Assembly (NCBI RefSeq): GCF_029784135.1
Contig: NC_073746.1
Span: 166,952,325 to 167,016,324, forward strand
Length of the DNA: 64,000 nucleotides
Direction: 5' to 3'
Origin: Toxorhynchites rutilus septentrionalis
Lineage: Eukaryota; Arthropoda; Insecta; Diptera; Culicidae
Shown: positions 1 through 9,856 of the stretch, piece after piece
How positions within the stretch are numbered: the stretch's first letter is position 1
Layout of the letters: each line of letters starts with the position of its first letter
Program-made: the position numbers and the translations under genes
Notes under the pieces: model-generated
The model's database searches: none
The model's input: only the letters and a program-made list of their open reading frames with translations
What the model was told of the DNA's origin: nothing

Positions 1-150
1 CAAAATTAACACGTTGTGCGATGCTAAAACGATCCATATTGTAAAATGGCAGACATTCAACTAACGATATGACGCTTTGGTTGACAGCTATGTCAAACGG
101 TTGTCAGCGCAGGGCTGTATACTTTCGGAAGCCCGAAATGGAAAACCCTG
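1..150 (-). mobile_element. Tc1/mariner-type element, 5' end (partial, cut by window edge)
   Basis: Bases 1-152 match 49815-49966 essentially base for base. That stretch is the terminal repeat, 5' untranslated part and first codons of the transposase of the element at 48730-49964. The transposase start codon is at 37-35 on the minus strand. The outer end reads CAGGGTTTTCCATTTCGGGC on the minus strand and abuts a TA at 151-152, as expected for a TA-targeting family. The rest of this copy lies left of the window. Its coding state cannot be judged. Confidence 0.8.
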
Positions 151-1160
151 TACAGATTTTTGGAAGAAAAAGTACAGATGAGAAAGATTTTTATCCTCTC
201 TGGTACAGATAAAAATGTGGCAACACTGGTAACAAGACGGTCATATTCATCGACGAATAAAAGTGCCCAATCACTCCTCCGACATGAAAACCACATCAAA
301 CAGTATTTATTTTTTGTGGATGCAATGATGTTTCTTGGAACACATGTGGGTTCGCATCTGACCAATAACGCATAATTGTGTTGCTTGATGACAAAGCCAT
401 TTAGCCAAAAATGAGCCTAATCGTTGATGATGATTTTGTGATGAAAATGATCATTTTCTTCAATATTCGCCAGAGCACAATCGGTGAAATTTCGGCGCTT
501 CATCTAGTCAGCGAATCGGAATAACCGCATAAAATTTTGTCGATAGCGACTCGGAATAAGTGCGCGCAATTTTGTCGATAGCGAATCGAGATGATTGCAC
601 AGAATCTTGTGGACAATGGTTCCAGATCAATCGCACTTTTGGAGACAGATAGCTAGTCAAATCATTCGCGAATGAGCAGGCCGCTAAAATTGTGAAAATT
701 TTATTTCTTTTTAAATTTTTTCATTATTGTTTTTTATTTTTTTAGTGCAATACATTGAATTCAGATCTCTACAGGCAACAAATAGGCCGTTTGAAGCTAG
801 CGGTTGACCAGAAACGTCCTGAATTCCAAGAAAACAATGTACATATGACCCAAATCGGACAATCCGAAGCATATTAAAAAAAATTTGAATTTTGAATTTT
901 GAAAAATATATGGATTACTTTTTCCCCATCTTATTAGTAAACTAAGCACTCATCGCTCCTTACTAATTTTTCTTACTAATTTTCGTTTTCGTTAGTATTG
1001 AGTTTAAAACATAATTCAAAGTTCAAACCAATTCACAAAATTCTTTCAATCATGGGATTGTGTTCGTGTGCTCCAAGCACTTGTATCAATAGAAGCCCAA
1101 AAAGACAGTTAAAATCAATGAAAAATAGTATAATATAACTGTTATGCTGCATACTTTCAG
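151..1160. other. Presumed intron upstream of gene A, with repeat debris
   Basis: No exon was recognised here. The stretch ends in a pyrimidine-containing AG (ATACTTTCAG, 1151-1160) that fits the 3' splice site of gene A. It contains the minisatellite-like fragment at 470-690. The remainder (691-1150) is AT-rich with no recognised content. That it is an intron is inferred from the acceptor and the open frame that follows. Confidence 0.5.
470..690 (+). repeat. Fragment of the GATAGCGGATCGGAATGA tandem-repeat family
   Basis: The stretch contains about three ~35-bp units of the type GTCGATAGCGACTCGGAATAAGTGCGCGCAATTTT, ending near AAATCATTCGCGAATGA. The same units in the same order, with the same end (AAATCATTCGCGAAAG), occur at 61960-62240 inside the non-coding LTR element 59680-62695. 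This is therefore probably a decayed internal fragment of that family. No LTR is visible next to it. Confidence 0.7.
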
Positions 1161-2609
1161 ATCACAATGGGCGCTCACAATTCTCACCACGCCTAGAATA
1201 TAACGAATGGCTTCCCGTCGGTCGAGGAGATCCGCTGAAGAACGATCCTACTTACGACTATAGTCCACCAGTGCTGGAACGAGTCCGGTACTGGCCCGAG
1301 AACCTAGCCAACAAAGACAAAGGAAAAGACATTCTATTGCTTGGTGTCCCTTCGATGAAATCCAGTACAAAAGTCGACCAACCATGGTCCAACGGCGGAC
1401 CGATGCGACGAAATTACTACCACCACCAAATCAACCAGTTACCAACTGTTTTAATGCCACCTCCTATGAACAATCATCTACAACCAGACGGGGGTGATAT
1501 ATTCCTCTGGACACAAGCCACCACACGCCAAACGCAACGATTCGACACGCAAGGTGAGGCATTCCGATATAAACCAGCACCTCCGACACCAGCAACGCCT
1601 CAGCAGCCGGAGCAAAGCTATATCAGTCAATACTCAGGTAATGTCAACTATTGCTCCCTTTGATTAAATTCTGACTTTCGATTTATTCTTTCCAGGTGTA
1701 AAATATACCGAACCAACAACGCATGTTATGACCAATCCATATCAGCAACAGCCACAATCAACTCAACAATACACGACTACCATACGGCTCACAACCCCCC
1801 ATGACATGAGTCGAAGGAAACCGATTCTTCACACAATCCTGCAAAACGAGAAGGCCCACCCGTTCACCAAGCCTTCCAAACCACCCACACTGATTGAGCT
1901 GACTTCAAACTTTTACAACCCACAAAACATTAATGCTCTGGCAACCACCATAATCCATCCCCCACAAACAACGGAATACCTAATTACGGAATCCTCCAAA
2001 ATACCAACGAAAGTCAGCACCGAAATTCGGGCTCCTTTCGTAACCCCTGCCGCATTCGTGACACCTTTGTTCACCTCCACAACCCCAAAAGCAACAACTA
2101 GCACAACTACATCAACATCAACTACAACCACTACCACCACAACCATGGCACCTCCCCCGGCGGTGACAGCGGACTCACTGTTCTCCCACTACAATCGGCC
2201 TGCAATTCTGCCCAAAGGACCACACTATCTGATCATCGAAGGTCACTCAAAGGTGAAAACTTACGGTCTGAATACCAACGACACGCTAATGATGCTCCCA
2301 AAGATGATACCCGTTGCCAGTTTGCGGGACCCGTTGGTTCGACGGGTTGTCAACAGAGATGAGACAGGCGGTTCGGTGGGTGTGCGGCGTGTCCCGGTTC
2401 AATCTACTGTCGCGCCGGCCATGTCATCCGAGGAAGAAACCAGCGAGGAGAGGTCAGCCGTTGGTTCGCTTCTCAGTCTGCTGGATTCGTCTTTCGGGGA
2501 TTATCTGGTGGGAGGGGACACCGGCGGGAATTCGATCGATAGTAAAGACATCAATAAGGATTCTAAGGCCAGAAGGAATATACAGAACGCACAGGATAGA
2601 AGGATTTAG
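1161..2609 (+). CDS. Gene A: Thr/Pro/Gln-rich, mucin-like protein, two 3'-terminal exons
   Basis: Two exons are visible: 1161-1637 and 1696-2609 (TAG stop). They are joined across a 58-bp GT-AG intron that splits a Gly codon, and the frame is preserved. The first exon starts in frame after a good acceptor, so earlier exons and the start codon lie outside the window or are unrecognised. The visible part is about 462 residues. It starts with a basic-aromatic, conserved-looking block (EYNEWLPVGRGDP... then PPVLERVRYW). A Pro/Gln-rich stretch follows, then a Thr run around 2090-2145 and a second ordered-looking block (ILPKGPHYLIIEGHSKVKTY). The tail is acidic and Ser-rich. There is no membrane segment in this part. 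The Thr/Pro stretch suggests an O-glycosylated secreted or surface protein, but I do not recognise the family. Splicing and the reading frame are well supported; function is unknown. Confidence 0.8.
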
Positions 2610-3015
2610 ATCTGGAAATGGAAAGTTAAGTCTGGGGAACGACAATGGTTACCGGAAAGGAATCGTGGTGTAGCTGAGTTTTGAGCGGAAAAAATGCAAT
2701 GCAATGAATGCTCGACGCGTATCTAATTTGTTGTTATGATCATGTAAAATTGCGGTTGTTGTGTTTGAAGAACAAATTAAGTGTTCGTAGGTTTTTAATA
2801 CCACCACTATTATTTCGTGGTGTTGAATATTTAAAGTACCATTTGTATATAATTGATATAGATATAGTTTAGTGATTAAGAGAGAATATGAAGGAGATAA
2901 CTGTATTGTGTGATTCTTCCAAAACAGTCTTGGAAGGTGTCATTTTTATCATTGATGAAATGGAATATTAAAAATCGAATGTACAAATACAAATCAAGGA
3001 AACAGAAATAATAAA
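2610..3015 (+). other. 3' UTR of gene A with poly(A) signal
   Basis: The AT-rich sequence after the gene A stop holds a canonical AATAAA at 3010-3015, about 400 bases downstream. No other gene was seen. The true cleavage site is not determinable from sequence alone. Confidence 0.55.
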
Positions 3016-3865
3016 AATATTGTGAAACATCAGTCGAAAGTATAAATATATTGTATAAATATGCAGTGGATAATATTTTTTTTAATCTTTGTTAGGAAAC
3101 TTCGATTTCGCAAAACGGGGAGTATATTGTGTTCTAGTAAAGGTAGGGAGTTACTTACTGCTACAATTACTGCTACAAGTTCATCATATTCTGCAATCAT
3201 ATGTTATGTGTTAAAAAAACAGTGCTAAAAACAATTGCATTTGTTCCGAGAAAATGGATAGAAACAAGAAGATTTCTGAAGCCTATTCGTTTTATAGATC
3301 TAATGTCTGCAGCAGGTGGTTTCTTGAAGTTTTCAATTATCGCTGTAGGGAAACAAGTTTTTGGGTCTATAAGTACAAACATCACATATACTTATACACC
3401 TTCTTTCGATAATGATTGGCATGTCACTTCGTTTAGCCAGTATAACTGATCCGGTAGAGGTATAACTGTTCAAATCCTGACACGCCAAACGTAACACATT
3501 CGTTTTCGGAATTTTCAAACTTGCACCCCAGTACAGATGCAGAAATTATGTGGTGCAAAAATACAGAAGCATTCTCCAGCAGACGGCATGAAAATGGACG
3601 CGCTAACTCCACCGAAAGAAATAATCATGAACAATTAAATAATAAAATACTTATTGACAAAAGGAACGAAATGGACCATCTTGTGCAAGGACCATCCCGG
3701 CGACGTATAGAGACGGTACTGTCGATAGATCGGAGTCCCAGTGATGTCCGGCCTAGCATTCAGTCCGATCGTCCTCGATCATCTTCATAGTTTCATACTG
3801 GTGAATCCGCTCCGTTCAAAAGAGTTAAACTTAAAAAAAAAGACTTAAGTATGATAATTTCAGCT

Positions 3866-3893
3866 GTTCAGTTTCGTAGCTACGAAACTGAAC
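3866..3893. repeat. 28-bp perfect palindrome
   Basis: The sequence is its own reverse complement for 14 bp on each side of the centre (core GTTTCGTAGCTACGAAAC). It lies at the edge of a dispersed repeat whose other copy (near 19550) carries only one arm. It could be a head-to-head junction of two repeat ends. Confidence 0.85.
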
Positions 3894-4038
3894 TCATACG
3901 CGAAAATTACCTTCAAGGAGCGAAGCGAAGTGGCAAATTAAAATAGTCAGCGTCGTGTTAAGGAATAAAATCCCATTACTAACGAAATCGGGTGTTATGT
4001 CAAAATATTTCAAATCGATCGCAATCACGATCCTTTTT

Positions 4039-4054
4039 GACGTAGGACTACGTC
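4039..4054 (-). repeat. Right-end motif of the histone-linked repeat family (solo terminus)
   Basis: GACGTAGGACTACGTC is the exact reverse complement of the right end of the elements at 5339-7014 and 43390-47352. It is preceded by TTTTT here, as those ends are followed by AAAAA. Little of the family is recognisable further in, so this is a truncated or decayed copy. Confidence 0.6.
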
Positions 4055-4388
4055 TTACATTAAGGGTGCCAAATCAGAAAACAGGTCACGTTTTTGAGAA
4101 ATAAAGTGGAAACATTCCCATTTCCCCATTTATTTGTTCTGTCCATTTGAGTGCTTTCCCGAACAGAGCTGTCAATAACGGACAACTAATACAGCCGCTG
4201 GAATAGAAACAACGAAAGAAAGAACAATAGAAAGTGTTACGACCCCTCGGTCGGCGCGACTCACCTCACAATTTGAGGTAGCCTTGCAGACAGCACGAAA
4301 GAAACGTCACGGTGACGCAACGGGCTCTTGGTAGGTTAAACGTCATTTTGAGCAGCTACGTGGTAATTTACGATAGCAGAAAAGAATT

Positions 4389-5064
4389 CTCGCGTAACTT
4401 TTGAAAAGGTCCAATGTAACATTTTCGCCAACTCGAGAAAAACGTAGTTGAAGACCCGAACATTATTTTGCGAATTGTCTTAAAAGCTATCAATCTTTAT
4501 TACTGTTTTCACCACCAGCTGTCAAGAATAACTTCGTAAAACCAATCGTAACTATTGTTCCGTGATTTGAGATTAAGGTTGAAGCCTCGGAGCGAAAAAT
4601 GTTACATTGGACGTTTTGACTCTCCGCGTTTGCACATTGGACATATTACGTTGCACTATAAAAATTTGAAACTAACTAATAAACAACAATCCAAATATCA
4701 GCATTTCGTTCTAAAGACTGATTATTATTGTTATCACTCGTTGAATTGCACTGAAATCGATAACAACACCTGTAAGAAACAAATTCCAAAACGACCGAAG
4801 TACGACTGCGAGTTGTTTTGACTGCTTTGTTACTTCGGACGTTTCGGCCGTCAGAGGAAAGTGGCGTCCGAAGTAACAGCCGGGTGCTTAAAATACGAAT
4901 CTGTACATTGGATATTTTTTGTATCGGCGACAAAAAGATGAAGAAGATAGATACGTGAACGATTGTTTTTGTGATACATTCAATGATTGAAAACTAATAG
5001 CGTGCATCCATTAACTCGATTTGTTTACATTTGTTACATAGGACCTTTTCAAAAGTTACGCGAG
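4389..5064. mobile_element. 676-bp MITE with ~23-bp inverted ends in the BEL 5' LTR
   Basis: The ends are CTCGCGTAACTTTTGAAAAG... and its inverted copy ending at 5064, flanked by AATT on both sides (4385-4388, 5065-5068). The BEL 3' LTR has a single AATT at the homologous place, so this is the target duplication. Inside, a second inverted pair (CCAATGTAACATTTT near 4411 and AAAATGTTACATTGG near 4600) and repeated ACATTGGA motifs occur. No transposase is encoded. Superfamily not assigned. Confidence 0.88.
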
Positions 5065-5338
5065 AATTGTTCTGACAACGCGAGCACGTGAAGTGGGAAA
5101 CTACAAGTTCATTATTTAGTCAAATTGAGGATAACCTAAAATACGAATTGCACATTGAAAACTATCGCGGATTGAGTCCATATGTTACCATTTCGTCACT
5201 AACAGAACCTGAAAGAGAAAGTAGAAACCTGAAACGAGAAAAGATATAAAATTAGTATAAAAAATTCAATATTTACAGGAGAAATAATTTAGCAGAAGTT
5301 TAGCAACAGGCGGATAGTAAAGAAGAAATAGAAGAAAA

Positions 5339-7014
5339 CAGGAAGTGGGTTATATCTATGGTATAACCGCAAGGGTGACGTAGGACTATCGTTGATTTAG
5401 AGATCATTTGTTTGAAGTTGAATCTGAATTCATTCTGAATGAATGAATATTTGGGGGACTTCGAAAACGAGAGCGTTACGTTGGAGGTACAAGGTTTTAT
5501 GCATCCAATATTGGATACGGAAATATCCTACTGATGAGGAAGAATAATTTTCAGAAGCTATCCTTTATTGCGATTGATTAAAAAATCACAAAACCAAATG
5601 TATTTGGTCACAGTGTTACATGGATAGAAAACATTCAAATAAACTCTTTCACATGAATGTATTTGTAAATTCCCAGAGGAACTGGTAGATTATTTTCCGG
5701 ATCTTTCTCGATGCTGAATGGCATCCAAACGGAAAGAATTCCGTGCGTGTATGTGTGTGTGTAGCGGCTACTTCGATGGTCACCTTCTCTTCTCCTGAAG
5801 GATCGGCTTCTCTGTGCTCCCTCACAGTTTCAAAGAAACTGCTTGATTTTCAGAGCAGATTTCGATCCTTCGTCGACCAGCACCCTCAGCAACGATGTTG
5901 TCTTGTCGATGTCCTCACGAAAAATGAATGCGTCTCACCACCCGAATATCGCTTAAGTATGCTTTTTGTGCGTGATTGAATCGAGAGAAGGCGTGGTTTA
6001 CGATGGCAATTTGGAAGGCAAACTAGAGGGGAATGAACTCTCTGAGCTCGGAACTTTCGGCGACAGAGCAAGAATCGATTGCGGGCGCATACAATATTGG
6101 ATACGGAAATTATCCTTCTGATGGGGAAGAATAATCTTCAGAAGCTATCCTGTTAATTGCGATTGATTGAAAAATCACAAAACCAAATGTATTTGGTCAC
6201 AGTGTTACATGGATAGAAAACATTCAAATAAACTCTTTCACATGAATGTTATTTTAAATTCCCAGAGGAATTGGCAGATTATTTTCAGTAACGATTAGAT
6301 ATTTCCACATTTTCCTCGATACTGGAAGCCCACCAGTGGTTAATGCTAACTCGATAACCATCTGTTAATAGCACTTGATTGAAACATATTTGGTCACAGT
6401 GTTACATGGATAGAAAACATTCAAAAAAACTCTTTCACATGAATGTATTTTTAAATTCCCAGAGGAACTGGCAGATTATTTCCCGGATCTTTCTCGATGC
6501 TGAATTGCATCCGAATGGAAAGAATTCCGCGCGTTTATGTGTGTGTGTAGCGGCTGCTTCGAGATCTTCCCGGGGAACCGTTTGTGGCATCACTCTCCTC
6601 CTGATGGATTCCCTTCTGGCCTAAGGTGCACAAACAGTCTCTTGGCGACACCGTTCATCCGCGCTTTCATGATAAACGAAGAGCTTCACCACAACAGCGA
6701 CAACATGCTCCAATCGCTGTTCAATTTGAACTGAGTGGATTTCCGAGCGGCGCTCGCTTTTATACCGATCGGTGATTTCAATAGCCTGTTTTGAAAGCAA
6801 TTTTAAGACTATTGAAACAAGTTTTTGGATCAGAAAGTAACAAGTATAGAACGCGTAGACATTTTATCTTTCGAATGAAGTTTTTGTCATACCATTTCGT
6901 TCAGTTGTTTAGGAGCTATTAACGCTCAAAATCTCGGTCTCCGGCGTAACGCTTTCGTTTTCGAAACTTTGATTTTACACCCCGGTATAGAAATGAAAGA
7001 CGTAGTCCTACGTC
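5339..7014 (-). mobile_element. Histone-linked mobile repeat, 1.7-kb copy
   Basis: The element starts CAGGAAGTGGGTTATATC and ends GACGTAGTCCTACGTC. It splits an A-run: AAAA before 5339 and after 7014, one A-run in the empty site of the BEL 3' LTR near 18150. The left end has a hairpin (GGTTATA...TATAACC) and the right end is a 7-bp-arm palindrome. A left subterminal GACGTAGGACTATCG mirrors the right end, but there are no simple terminal inverted repeats. Inside are two or three copies of a ~250-650-bp block beginning CATCCAATATTGGATACG (around 5503, 6088). Read on the minus strand the element has a TATA box and initiator near the right end (6764-6729). No histone coding sequence or stem-loop was recognised in this copy. 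It shares ends and most modules with 43390-47352, which does carry H3. Confidence 0.85.
6729..6764 (-). promoter_or_regulatory. TATA-Inr core promoter inside histone-linked repeat
   Basis: On the minus strand TATAAAAG (6764-6757) is followed about 31 bases later by TCAGTT (6734-6729), the arthropod initiator, at canonical spacing. The same promoter in diverged form (TATATAAG then TCAGTT) is at 47102-47065. An upstream GATAAAATGTC-type motif (near 6865) is shared with the H3 promoters at 45260. The gene driven by it is not recognised. Confidence 0.6.
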
Positions 7015-7216
7015 AAAAAGAGAAAGAGTACTAAACGTAAGTTCACGGTTATGTCAATGTATGTATTCATTACTTACCATGATTGTATGCCTTTCTAGGA
7101 AGCTTTTAATACCCGTATCAATACATATTAAAACTCGGAAACCAGCTTACTCATTTTCTTCTTGTTGGGCTATCTCCAACAATTTAAAAGCTTCGTTTAT
7201 CCACGTTTGGATAACG

Positions 7217-8195
7217 ATGTCGAAAGGAAGCGGTGATGCGGGAAGTAATCTCTCTGATTCCCACAACGGTGCCAAGGATGCATGCAAAGCAGGTAACTTT
7301 CCGATGGTCCAATGCGATAATAGTGACTACTGATACGACTTCGACTGTGTGGGGGTGAATCAAGACGTCGAGAGCCACGATTGGCTTTGCCCAGCTTGTC
7401 AGAAATCGACGGTACCCCTTTCCCCAGCAGTACCAACTATCCAGTGCACAATTTCTCCGCCAGTACCGCCCGTAAGTACCATTATAACAAACCAAGGACG
7501 CAACAATGTTATGTTACCCTTGAGTACAACGTTTGAAGCTGGAACTAGATTTCCCGCCACATCAGCAATGGTACCGCCAATGACTTTCTGTCCTCCGATG
7601 GGATCCAATGTACCAATGTCTATCATGCCACCCCACTCGTTAATGCAACCCTATTCGTGTATATCGCCTTACTATTTAATGCCACCTTTTCAATCGACGC
7701 AAATAAATAGTTATATGCCGCCAATATCCTCATACAGTCTGTCAAATCCCTACGTTTCGGTGCCAGTAATGAGAAATTATGATCCATGTTATACAGTACC
7801 GTCCACTGCCGGCCAGTCTATTCCGTCGTTACTGAACCCAGTTCCACCGAAGTCAGTTTCATTTGTATCAATCGCTGATGCTGAGGGAGGACCAAGAAAA
7901 CAGATTTCGGAGTCACTACATTCAAATCATCTTCTAAGAAGCAAGCAACGAGTTTTGGAGGATAACCTGAGCCAGCATTCCGAAAGATGTTTAAAGGAGC
8001 CTTCCAAGCAGAAACAGCTGCAGCTGGAACTGCAAATCCTCGACGATGAGAGGAAACTTCAGGAAGCAGAAGAATCTAATCGACGTGAGTACCTGCGAAA
8101 ACGACACGCACTGATGAAGGAGATGAGCAACAAGTGTGATTTTACGAGTGATTCGGAAGAAAATCGATCAAATGCGAGGGTTTTCGATTGGTTAG
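7217..8195 (+). pseudogene. BEL gag, N-terminal part (PHD-like finger, coiled coil), broken
   Basis: The ATG at 7217 opens a frame with a Cys/His pattern of PHD type (CKAGNFPMVQCDN..., FDCVGV, WLCPACQ) over the first 70 residues. An in-frame TGA at 7331 replaces a residue in the middle of the finger. A Pro/Met/Ser-rich stretch follows, then a charged coiled-coil-like segment (QLELQILDDERKLQEAEE...) near 8010-8130. The frame is then cut at 8195 by the gypsy insertion and resumes at 14154. A PHD-like finger in the gag of BEL elements is known from insects; in general such fingers read histone tails, but no function can be claimed for this copy. Confidence 0.8.
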
Positions 8196-8456
8196 TGTAG
8201 AGTTGCTATAATTAATAAAAGCGTGACGCCCCTGCGGTGGTATAAAGTGTTGGACCCCTGCGATAGTAAAAGACAGAGAGGAGAGAATAGGATGGAGAGA
8301 GAGTGCTATGTGACTAGCGGAACAGCTTGAAAGTGAGGAGAGGTAGTCAGTCAAGTGGTGATACGATACGTGAACGGAATAAGAAAGATACTTGTGCGGA
8401 AACTAAAATAGTTATTGATATTCGGTGAAAATATCACGGACTGGAGTACCTCTACA
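8196..8456 (+). repeat. 5' LTR of mag-like element
   Basis: It is 261 bp long with perfect 7-bp inverted ends TGTAGAG...CTCTACA. Its first 15 bases recur at 14139-14153. The primer site starts 4 bases after its end. Confidence 0.88.
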
Positions 8457-8459
8457 AAT

Positions 8460-8474
8460 TGGCGCAGTCGGTAC
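8460..8474 (+). other. Primer binding site, tRNA-Ser type
   Basis: TGGCGCAGTCGGTAC immediately follows the LTR. This is the well-known tRNA-Ser-complementary primer site of many insect gypsy-group elements. Confidence 0.8.
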
Positions 8475-9856
8475 GATATTAAGGTTAGTATTAACAGAAA
8501 CAAGAAGAGCCCGCTCATTAAATGTTTAGCAAGATTTTTTTTCGCGTTGTTGCGGTTGAAAAGGAGTTGAACTGCAAAATGGCCGATGGGTGTTAAATTT
8601 ATTGAAGTTAGATCAGGAAAGGAAAAAGATCAAAGTGTGAAATGATGCGGGACCGGTTGACGACCGCAGCGCCTGAAAAAAAGAAGAAAAGTGCAAGCGA
8701 GATGGAATAAAATGGGTAGTTAAATTGTGTATGTGAAGCGAGGCCGGTTGATGACTGCAGCGCTTGAAAAAAAAAATGAGAAAATGGAAGGAAAAGACGC
8801 GGGTCCGATTCACAACCGAAGCGCACACTAACAAAAAAAAATGCAAACGAAACATTTTTCGATGTCGTTGAGGAATATATATGTGAACAGCAATTCCTGT
8901 GTGAACTCGTGTTGGTGACAGTTTATAGAGCAAAACGAAACGATAGATCGAGTGCTTATGTATTTTTTTTAGTTTTGAATTGATCGAATAAAATGAATAA
9001 CGAAATGACTGAATTCAGTACTCTTTTACTACTTTGTATTTAAAATGTACTTTCAATCCGGAAAGGCGTATTAAGGGGGTATTCTAGTGTAGAGACACGA
9101 ATTTCGGACGTTTTTTCGAACTCCGTAAAAATAAAACAATGAATATTTTTACTATCCATTATATCATTATTCGTTTATCTATCTTTCAACAATAAAACAA
9201 AAATAGGACGGAAAAAAAATATTCATAATTAGAATAGTTACATGCTGGTGAAGTGAGGGTGTTCAAAAAAAAGTTGTGCCATGGCGTACACGATTCCAGT
9301 CCTTCTGGTTATCTGAAACAAAAAAATCGAACAGATTCTGAATCAGTAAAGATGTCGCTATGGCATGAACCTCGGACAAGTCAAAAACATGGGTTTTAAC
9401 AAAATGGCGGCCGTTTGAAAACAAAAATGCTGTTTAAAACGTTTTTTTTTTGCGTTTACCGATTTTTTAAAAATAGTAAAATTAAAAAGTTATAATTTTT
9501 TATTGGTTCATGCGATAGAGAGATGTATGCAGATTATTTTCATATAAATTTGACATAAATCGGTTCAGTAGAACTTGAGATATCGTGTACGCCAGTTAGA
9601 AAAAAACTAGTTCCGAGAGAAACGCGTTTGAAGTTCATTGTGATGGCCGTAACAGGTTAGATACCACATCACTAAGATGGCTCTAACTAGGTAAATAGTA
9701 GGATTTTCGATAAGTCCTTTCTAGAGTATATTCTTGAATGCCTAAACTACAGAAATATGGTAAAAAAAAAATTTCGATTTTTTCAGATTTCTAGACTAGA
9801 ATACCCCCTTAAGCAACATTGACTGAATTATTCTAAACGTGTCGTATATTTCGCAG
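8475..9856 (+). other. Untranslated leader of mag-like element with ~100-bp repeats
   Basis: Apart from the MITE at 9075-9808, the leader holds three related blocks built on GACCGGTTGACGACCGCAGC followed by an A-run (near 8650, 8742 and 8806). No coding sequence was recognised. The repeats may be leader or packaging structure; that is only a guess. Confidence 0.55.
9075..9808. mobile_element. TTAA-flanked MITE (734 bp)
   Basis: The inverted ends GGGGGTATTCTAGT / ACTAGAATACCCCC are flanked by TTAA at 9071-9074 and 9809-9812. TTAA target use is typical of piggyBac-type transposition. No transposase is encoded. A diverged, inverted relative lies at about 19130-19420 (shared GAACCTCGGACAAGTC and AAAATGGCGG). 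Confidence 0.88.

Larger units (their letters stand above)
3016..4234. other. Intergenic stretch, mostly unrecognised
   Basis: No coding region can be supported. The part 3880-3960 (CATACGCGAAAATTAC, AAGGAGCG, AAGTGGCAAAT) matches 19575-19625, so a dispersed repeat is present. A 28-bp palindrome lies at 3866-3893. A terminus of the histone-linked repeat family lies at 4039-4054. The BEL target duplication GAAAG is at 4230-4234. Confidence 0.5.
4235..7181 (+). repeat. 5' LTR of the BEL element, split into three pieces
   Basis: LTR pieces are 4235-4388, 5069-5338 and 7019-7181. They are collinear with the uninterrupted 3' LTR 17735-18314. Comparison with that LTR gives the exact empty sites of the two insertions. 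One small difference is a 6-8 base insertion near 5143 relative to the 3' LTR. No convincing tRNA primer site directly follows 7181. Confidence 0.92.

Noticed and set aside
2314..2673. Second open frame overlapping gene A
   Set aside because: It is an out-of-frame shadow of the last exon, without start context or similarity.
4555..4933. Short open frames on both strands
   Set aside because: They lie in the MITE 4389-5064, have no recognisable domain and overlap its inverted repeats.
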